Below are positions 58,727 to 64,000 of a stretch of DNA of 64,000 nt, in pieces (the first letter of the stretch is position 1; every line of letters begins with the position of its first letter). Source of the stretch: Candidula unifasciata (lineage: Eukaryota; Mollusca; Gastropoda; Stylommatophora; Geomitridae); the NCBI GenBank assembly GCA_905116865.2, contig CAJHNH020008001.1, forward strand, positions 96,001 through 160,000, written 5' to 3'. The notes beneath the pieces were generated by a model. That model was not told the origin of the DNA and ran no database searches. It saw nothing but the letters and a program-made list of their open reading frames with translations. The position numbers were made by a program, and so were the translations under genes.

Positions 58727-58920
58727 GCCATCTGGGACGAATTTTTCGTTATTTTGAAGCCCCACCCTGGCTGTCGCCATGGACCCTAATATAACCATAA
58801 GGATTACAGGGATTTCTGAGACCTCTCCACGGGTGATCTTCAACCGAATAGTGGCACTTTGTATCACCGGGTGTTTATCGCTCAGTGTGATGTCTTGGTG
58901 TGGTAAAAAGTCAGTCACCA
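58727..58920 (+). mobile_element. IR1 interspersed repeat, copy 6
   Basis: TTTTGAAGCCCCACCCTGGC, GGACCCTAATATAACCATAA, CCTCTCCACGGGTGATCTTC, GGCACTTTGTATCACCGGGT and GTTTATCGCTCAGTGTGATG. Confidence 0.85.
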
Positions 58921-59025
58921 TAAGGCGCAAGTAGAGTGACCTTGTCATCGCATCCCTGTAAGTAATCATGTACTGAGTTGAGGTGACCTGTTGCCTTTAT
59001 TTGTCTCCTATTGTCCCTAGAACAA

Positions 59026-59408
59026 AACTATATACGTATCTATGATTTGCATATTGTGACAGAAAGGAGAACTGACATCCTAAAAGATCTGAACATTAAG
59101 GAAGATTTGCTAGTTAAAAACTATATATGTATCTATGATTTGCATATTGTGACAGAAAGGAGAACTGACATCCTAAAAGATCTGAACATTAAGGAAGATT
59201 TGCTAGTAAACAGCGATATCAAACTCCACACACAACACAAATAACAGACAGCATTGTAGAGTAAAGAGGGCCAGAACTGTCCAGCACAAAGATGGACACA
59301 AGATATAAGTAACACCATAGGCAGGAAAGTGCACGAGGCGGGAGAGCTGACGAGAGACTGGGTTTCTTTAAGCATACCATGATAAGACATTCTGCTACAT
59401 GATGATGA
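59026..59408 (+). mobile_element. LINE-B copy 3 with internal 93-bp duplication
   Basis: RRTDILKDLNIKEDLLV appears twice in a row because a 93-bp (31-codon) unit is tandemly duplicated (59026 and 59119). Downstream AAGATGGACACAAGATATAA, GAGGCGGGAGAGCTGACGAG and TTCTGCTACATGATGATGAT align with the 58.0 kb copy, with a large deletion in the KYFGHI region. Confidence 0.85.
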
Positions 59409-59479
59409 TTTAGTGAATGTAGCAGATATCAAAAGTGAGACCTTAAAAACGGACGTACAAGCAACACTTAGGTTTAATA
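59409..59479. other. Short spacer
   Basis: Nothing recognised. Confidence 0.4.
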
Positions 59480-59695
59480 GTCATCCCCTTGTGATATGCA
59501 TTTTGTGTGTGGCTATTTTGAAGCCCCAGCCTGGCTTATGCTAGGGGGCGCAATATAACCCGACCATAAATATGGCCTAATGACTGAACGCGGTTTACGG
59601 GACCTCTCCACGGGTGATCCTTATCCAGATGGTGGCACTTTGTGTCATCTGGTGTTTATCGCTTGTGTGATGTCCTAGTGGGGTAAAATGTACTA
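59480..59695 (+). mobile_element. IR1 interspersed repeat, copy 7 (best preserved)
   Basis: TCATCCCCTTGTGATATGCA, TATTTTGAAGCCCCAGCCTG, GGGGCGCAATATAACCCGAC CATAAATATGG, GACCTCTCCACGGGTGATCC, GTCATCTGGTGTTTATCGCT and GTGATGTCCTAGTGGGGTAA. Reference copy for the family. Confidence 0.87.
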
Positions 59696-59696
59696 T

Positions 59697-59802
59697 TACT
59701 AACACTTAGGTTCTGGAACAAGCCTGAAGTTCAGAGGTGGACGAACAACCAGAACTTTCCGCCGGAGTTTAGAGCCGGTGAAGAAGAAGAGGTTTCGAAC
59801 AG
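59697..59802 (-). mobile_element. IR2 tail-proximal fragment
   Basis: TTCTGGAACAAGCCTGAAGT, GGACGAACAACCAGAACTTT CCGCC and GCCGGTGAAGAAGAAGAGG: the end of IR2 with its A/G-rich tail, reading left to right on the + strand (element minus orientation relative to the 26.1 kb copy). Confidence 0.8.
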
Positions 59803-59964
59803 GGTCAACGGCTGTTTATAAATCACCTTAAACCAATATTGAATTTTAGCTTTCGCTTTGCTAGTTTTCCATCGAGTTTTCTGGGCTTTCATTTGACAGA
59901 AGAGGTCGCTTGCTGACCATACAACAATCTATTTTCTACTGGTATTTCAAGTATTGATTTACTT
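59803..59964. other. Short unassigned segment
   Basis: Nothing recognised. Confidence 0.4.
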
Positions 59965-60158
59965 CAAAATCGGGGTGCATCTGCCTGAGAAGTCAGGCAC
60001 CAACAGTCTTTTTACAAACATGCCAGATTTTTTAAAGGTATATGCATGCAAAACCTACGTTCTGGAACAAGACTCAAACAGGAAAAAAAAATGGACGAAC
60101 AACCAGAACTTTCCGCCATAGTTACAGCCGGTGAACGCAAAGAAGAAGAATTGCTAGT
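59965..60158 (-). mobile_element. IR2 interspersed repeat, copy 7
   Basis: GTGCATCTGCCTGAGAAGTC AGGCACCAACAGTC, ACCTACGTTCTGGAACAAGA, TGGACGAACAACCAGAACTT TCCGCC and GCCGGTGAACGCAAAGAAGA AG. It shows the family's GAACGCAAAGAAGAAG end clearly. Confidence 0.83.
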
Positions 60159-60832
60159 GCATTTGCATTCTTCTCCTCATAATTAGCCAGCACGTAATCC
60201 TTTTGTTGGGGAACTTTCATTACAGATAACAATGGCAGCGTCAGAAAAGGCTTTAGAGAACTATCAGAAGTGTCCGACAAAGCCAAAATTCACACGAAAA
60301 TCCAGCCTCCCGTCAAGTCCTGACTGTCAAAACAACAAGAAGCCAGCTGTTGTGTTAAAACAACACAGACAGTCAACAATTACTATGTGCGCTTTGCATG
60401 CATTTTTGATGTTTCCTCAAACTGCGTATGCATAACTGGCAAACAGATTTATTCTGTTCTGGGTTTGCTGCGATTATTCTAGAGATAGTTCCAGAAACTG
60501 GTTGTTTCTTCATTATTTTTCCCGCTGGGTTTTTAAGCATTGTTTGATCTTTGCTTTACTAACATCCTCATTGCCTCTGTTTTCAGTGGCAGTTACCCAC
60601 ATCTGAAGCTATCCATGTCGTAAGATAAATTTCAGCTAATCAATACACTACAAGATTATGATTGTTTTCTTTGTCTGATCCTGTTTGGATTCTTTTCTTT
60701 TATTGCACCCCGTCACGGGAACTGTGAGATTTCGTGGCAAATTCCCGGGAAAGTCCAATAGTATAGGAGTGTCAGGGTAAAAAATAAACACTGAGTAAAA
60801 CTAGCCCTAAACCTACCCCCCCCCCCCATTTT
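60159..60832. other. Unassigned; one 67-codon frame and a C-run
   Basis: The + frame 60232-60435 (MAASEKALENYQKCPTKPKF...) is Lys/Pro/Ser-rich and non-repetitive but unrecognised. C-run at about 60820-60829. Confidence 0.3.
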
Positions 60833-60834
60833 TA

Positions 60835-61330
60835 CGTATTATTGGACATGATGGCAGGTATACAAAGCATTATGGTGCCAACACTTGTGACAGCTATATG
60901 TTTTATCAGCGACAAACCAGAGCTGGTCGCATACACTGGGAGGCTGGGATAAAGGCAGGTCACCAGTGAGAGCAGCTTCCGCACGTATGCAGGTGCTGTT
61001 GGTAATGAAAGAGCTGATACTCTGCCAGGTGCTGCATTAATTGAAGATGGCCGGCTCATGGATCACGCAGACATTGTCGATGCCCTTAGAGAGATATGAT
61101 GTTCCGAGGATTTTGGGAGCAACGTGTCCACATTACTGCTATAAATACGAGAATTAGGAGTAAAGATCGGCACAGACAGGCATGAGAAGCACACCGGACG
61201 TACACGAAGTCTTGTCAACCAGCATAGGACTGTTACCCGCACAACGCTGATGAATATGTTGAGGAGGAATCTGAGCACCTATGGATATGTCTAGAGTCCT
61301 GTGAAGATAATCACACTCATAACCCATACT
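60835..61330 (+). mobile_element. RNase H-bearing LINE relic, related to LINE-D
   Basis: GNERADTLPGAALIEDGRL begins at 61001, the terminal helix of a LINE RNase H domain, followed by MDHADIVDALREI and a stop. After it, ELGVKIGTDRHEKHTGRTR and VNQHRTVTRTTLMNMLRRN (about 61150-61275) parallel the NQ-TST(I)S-TLRWLLRM block of LINE-D. Several stops show it is dead. It is diverged enough from the 20.3 kb copy to be a separate family or subfamily. Confidence 0.82.
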
Positions 61331-61639
61331 CATAACTTGCATAGGAGACTCACGGACATAAGGGTTCCGTGTTAATCCGTGTATGAAAGTGACCATTTAT
61401 ATTTCATTCATGACAATATTTGTCGTAGAAGGCAAAGCACACAGGTTTGTCCAAGAATCCAAAAGGCTGATAAAACATCGCTTGCACAAACATCTTTTAA
61501 GTGCTCGGGCATCGCAGGGTTCTTATCCGGCCTTGGAGCCAGGTCTTTTTGTTGTGGGGCACACCCCCTTTCGGTGACAAGAAAGCCTCTAGCCATGAAA
61601 AATCTCAAGAATATTTTTAAAAAGTGACAGAGGAAAGGA
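61331..61639. other. Unassigned, between two LINE relics
   Basis: Open + frames (61379-61627, 61383-61577) without recognised domain. It may be 3' sequence of the RNase H LINE or 5' sequence of LINE-E. Confidence 0.35.
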
Positions 61640-62134
61640 GCCAAAGAAGTATTCGTAGAAGTCAGACATTAAGGTTGGGAACAGCACATGAACCTGTACC
61701 GTCAACTAGAGAACAGAAGCTGAGGGAGAAGGATAACCCCACTGACCTACCAGTTTCTTGTCAACAGAAAAAGAGAATCATCAAATCAATCAGAAAGACA
61801 TCAAAACAAACACAAGACTATTTCCATAGTATGGACAGACCAGAGCAGGTTATTTTTAGCACAGGGCACAGTAGGCATCGCAGTCACGTGTACAAACAAT
61901 TTCAGATCGGCTAATCAGGCATGTGCGCATGTGGATTGGCACCTGAGACAACCGGTCACGTCCTCCACGGCTGTCCCAAATGCAACAAATGGAGACAAAA
62001 CTTTTGGCTAAGAGAAACACCTGTGCAAACCGAACTTGACGGGTCGTTGAGTGAACTACAAAAGTTCATACTAGAGACAACACTGCATATATAGATAATC
62101 TATTTCAAGCAAACGAACAAAGAAGGAAAAGAAA
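61640..62134 (+). mobile_element. LINE-E copy: C-terminus with zinc knuckle and short 3' UTR
   Basis: The + frame 61624-61914 ends VIFSTGHSRHRSHVYKQFQI G, matching the L-R-TGH-R---H-Y--F-IG segment that precedes the knuckle in such LINEs. One in-frame TAA follows. Then MCACGLAPETTGHVLHGCPK (from 61921), NFWLRETPVQTELDGSLSEL and QKFILETTLHI stop at about 62096. The 3' UTR is ATAGATAATCTATTTCAAGC then an A/G-rich tail to 62134. Apart from the single stop this stretch is nearly intact. SINE-2 is inserted at the tail. Confidence 0.88.
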
Positions 62135-62144
62135 AATCACACTT
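62135..62144. repeat. Target-site duplication, left copy (10 bp)
   Basis: AATCACACTT, identical to 62366-62375. Confidence 0.82.
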
Positions 62145-62365
62145 GTTTGTTTGTTTTAGTATCCAGAAGCCATGAGTTGTTAACCCTTAGGCTCGGTATT
62201 ATGGATATCGCAACCTTTCGGCCTTGATTCCATTTTAAATACCGTAAATCTGGGAGAAATGTGGCTTTTCTGCCTACCCCCGGGAGTGAACCTGGACCAC
62301 AAGGAGTTCGTCACCCGCTCACCGCGCAATCTGGTTTAGCCAACTACGCTAGAGAGACAGGCAAG
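62145..62365 (-). mobile_element. SINE-2 copy 3 (full length)
   Basis: GTTTGTTTGTTTTAGTATCC, CCATGAGTTGTTAACCCTTA, CGGTATTATGGATATCGCAA, TACCGTAAATCTGGGAGAAA and TTAGCCAACTACGCTAGAGA. The B-box is degraded (GGAGTGAACCTGG). It is flanked by 10-bp duplications and was inserted at the end of the LINE-E tail. Confidence 0.92.
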
Positions 62366-62375
62366 AATCACACTT
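62366..62375. repeat. Target-site duplication, right copy (10 bp)
   Basis: Identical to 62135-62144. Confidence 0.82.
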
Positions 62376-62520
62376 AACGATGCTAATAGTAAAAAAAATG
62401 ATACCAATGCATAGGTGATGATGATAATTAGGATGATTACGGCGATGGTACTGTTGAGGACGATGATGATCAAATAATGATTATCATGGTGATAATGATG
62501 ATTATAATGACGACACTGAC
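62376..62520. repeat. Imperfect GAT/GATAAT-rich tract
   Basis: GATGATGATAATTAGGATGA TTACGG and later GATGATTATAATGACGAC; a degenerate trinucleotide-like stretch. Confidence 0.6.
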
Positions 62521-62524
62521 AACA

Positions 62525-62812
62525 TCACAGCGTTGATGCTAATTTTTCGATAGTAAAGGAGAATATGAGGTTCAGAAACGTTACAACAGAGCCATGTTGG
62601 TGTCGATACTTTCATTCTGAAGTCCACCTCTGTAACACAATGATCCGGCTTGGGACTGGCCACAGCGAGAAAAGCTTCACGGGTCAGGTTAACTGGCAGA
62701 CTAGAGCCTAGAGAATAAAATATATCATTGTACATTCACGGGCGATTCGAACTTTGGTTTACCGCACAAATGCCCAGCATTCCTAACCTCTCGGCTAGTC
62801 GCTCCTTCTACA
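62525..62812 (-). mobile_element. Possible tRNA-derived element (minus strand)
   Basis: The minus strand from about 62806 reads GCGACTAGCCGAGAGGTTAG GAATGC (good A-box) and about 45 bases later AAAGTTCGAATCGCCCGTG (B-box GTTCGAATC). The spacing fits a tRNA-derived head, but the T-stem does not pair, so it is not a functional tRNA. The downstream body is not seen elsewhere in the window. Confidence 0.45.
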
Positions 62813-63228
62813 GGAGTAACCGGCTGGAAACCACCCGTCGACAGAGAACACCCGTCAAAAGTGACTTGTGTATGACTGTTTATTGTTGTTAAAGTTCTCC
62901 ATGGAAATATCAAAATACCTCTCGTTTCATTGCCAGAAAATTCTCGGCCTTGTGACCGGCAGACAGTCGCGCTGAAGGGAGCTAGCCTCTGGTCGACATC
63001 AACCATTGCTGCCCCTGTCACAGACGTCAGAAATATATGAGTAGGGACGGGACAGAAACGTATAGTTCTCCCCGGCAAACACTGTAAATTAACCCCATTG
63101 GGATAGCCAAATTAATACAATGTTCGCGGACAGCAATAGTTCTTCGACTCTTTGTGTGCGCCCTCCAAGCAATGAACATTAAAATGACAAACTGGGAAGA
63201 TGGATCGATTTTTCGACAGTCCATCCAT
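62813..63228. other. Unassigned; 117-codon minus frame
   Basis: The minus-strand frame 62725-63078 contains FLTSVTGAAMVDVDQRLAPF and looks non-repetitive, but its C-terminus runs through the tRNA-like head and no domain is recognised. It could be an exon relic or chance. Confidence 0.3.
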
Positions 63229-64000
63229 GGGAAGAAGAAGACGAGAGAAGAAAAGAAGAAGAAGAAGAAGAAGAAGAAGAAAGAAGAAGAAGAAGAAGAA
63301 GAAGAAGAAGAAGAAGAAGAAGAAGAAGAAGAAGAAGAAGAAGAAGAAGAAGAAGAAGAAGAAGAAGAAGGAAGAAAGAAAGAAGAAGAAGAAGAAGAGA
63401 AGAAGAAGAAGAAGAAGAAGAAGAAGAAGAAGAGAAAAGAAGAAGAAGAAGAAGAAGAAGAAGAAGAAGAAGAAAGAAGAAGAAGAAGAAGAAGAAGAAG
63501 AAGAAGAAGAAGAAGAAGAAGAAGAAGAAAGAAGAGAAGAAGAAGAAGAAGAAGAAGAAGAAGAAGAAGAAGAAAGAAGAAGAAGAAGAAGAAGAAGAAG
63601 AAGAGAAGAAGAAGAAGAAGAAGAAGAAGAAGAAGAAGAAGAAGAAGAAGAAGAAGAAGAGAAGAAGAAGAAGAAGAGGAAGAAGGAAGAAGAAGAAGAA
63701 GAAGAAGAAGAAGAAGAAGAAGAAGAAGAAGAAGAAAGAAAGAAGAAGAAGAAGAAGAAGAAGAAGAAGAAGAAGAAAGAGAGAAGAAGAAAAGAAGAAG
63801 AAAGAAGAAGAAGAAGAAGAAGAAGAAGAAGAAGAAGAAGAAGAAGAAGAAGAAGAAGAAGAAGAAGAAGAAGAAGAAGAAGAAGAAGAAGAAGAAGAAG
63901 AAAGAAAGAAGAAGAAGAAGAAGAAGAAGAAAGAAGAAGAAGAAGAAGAAGAAGAAGAAGAAAGAAGAAGAAGAAGAAGAAGAAGAAGAAGAAGAAGAAG
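63229..64000. repeat. (GAA)n block running off the right edge (>770 bp)
   Basis: GAA/AAG purine array broken by AGAAA, GAGAA and GGAAG words roughly every 25-100 bp, which shift its phase. The right boundary is not in the window. The left boundary (CCATCCATGGGAAGAAG) shows no LINE-E 3' UTR, unlike the arrays at 26.7 and 55.3 kb. Confidence 0.97.

Noticed and set aside
62725..63078. 117-codon minus-strand frame as a secreted-protein exon
   Set aside because: Overlaps a tRNA-derived head and has no recognised domain; kept only as unassigned.

Overview
The window is animal genomic DNA that looks intergenic and is extremely rich in repeats. I found no credible host protein-coding gene, rRNA gene or intact tRNA gene. 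Most long open frames are by-products of tandem repeats: periods that are multiples of three stay open on both strands, and (GAA)n, (AGT)n, (GATA)n and (CT)n tracts lack stops in some frames. The abundance of long microsatellites, LINE relics with RNase H and zinc-knuckle ends, and several tRNA-derived SINE families fits a lophotrochozoan, most likely a mollusc (perhaps a gastropod). That attribution comes from general familiarity, not from a marker gene.

Layout. 1-13 kb: a LINE 3' end with an (ATG)n tail, then minisatellites (29, 45, 42, 27, 23, 41, 48 and 47/44 bp units), the largest filling 9.4-11.7 kb. 14.5-18.2 kb: a (GAA)n block and a 2.9 kb (AGT)n block interrupted by a fixed spacer. 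18-28 kb: LINE relics, an RNase H LINE end at 20.3 kb, a SINE nested inside another SINE at 20.8-21.2 kb, a 64-bp array, and a LINE relic at 26.4-27.3 kb with a second LINE's 3' tail inserted in it. 28-41 kb: compound CT/CA/TA tracts, 16-, 22- and 42-bp arrays, a 1 kb GATA/GATTA/GACA/GGTA/GA block, SINEs and two LINE ends. 42-51 kb: 33-bp and 31-bp arrays, SINEs, and a LINE relic at 48.4-50.5 kb in which two adjacent coding segments have each become a minisatellite. 51-64 kb: a GACA/GATA block, SINEs, RNase H and zinc-knuckle LINE relics, and a (GAA)n block running off the right edge.

Comparing the sequence with itself gave about a dozen interspersed families, named here for reference: LINE-A (1 kb), LINE-B (2.8, 58.0, 59.0 kb), LINE-C (26.4, 34.8, 48.4 kb), LINE-D (RNase H; 20.3, 40.6, 56.2, 57.8 kb, with a diverged relative at 60.8 kb), LINE-E (zinc knuckle, GAA tail; 26.6, 55.0, 61.6 kb), SINE-1 to SINE-4, and IR1, IR2 and IR3. 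Four insertions have recognisable target-site duplications of 12-17 bp and one more has a 10-bp one. These give a relative order of events.

The most interesting theme is conversion of transposon sequence into tandem repeats. LINE-C, LINE-B, LINE-D and IR3 copies each carry internal tandem amplification, and LINE-E and LINE-A end in (GAA)n or (ATG)n tails that have grown into microsatellites. No new enzymatic, defence or regulatory gene system is visible. All functional statements about the elements rest on recognised motifs; family names are local labels.
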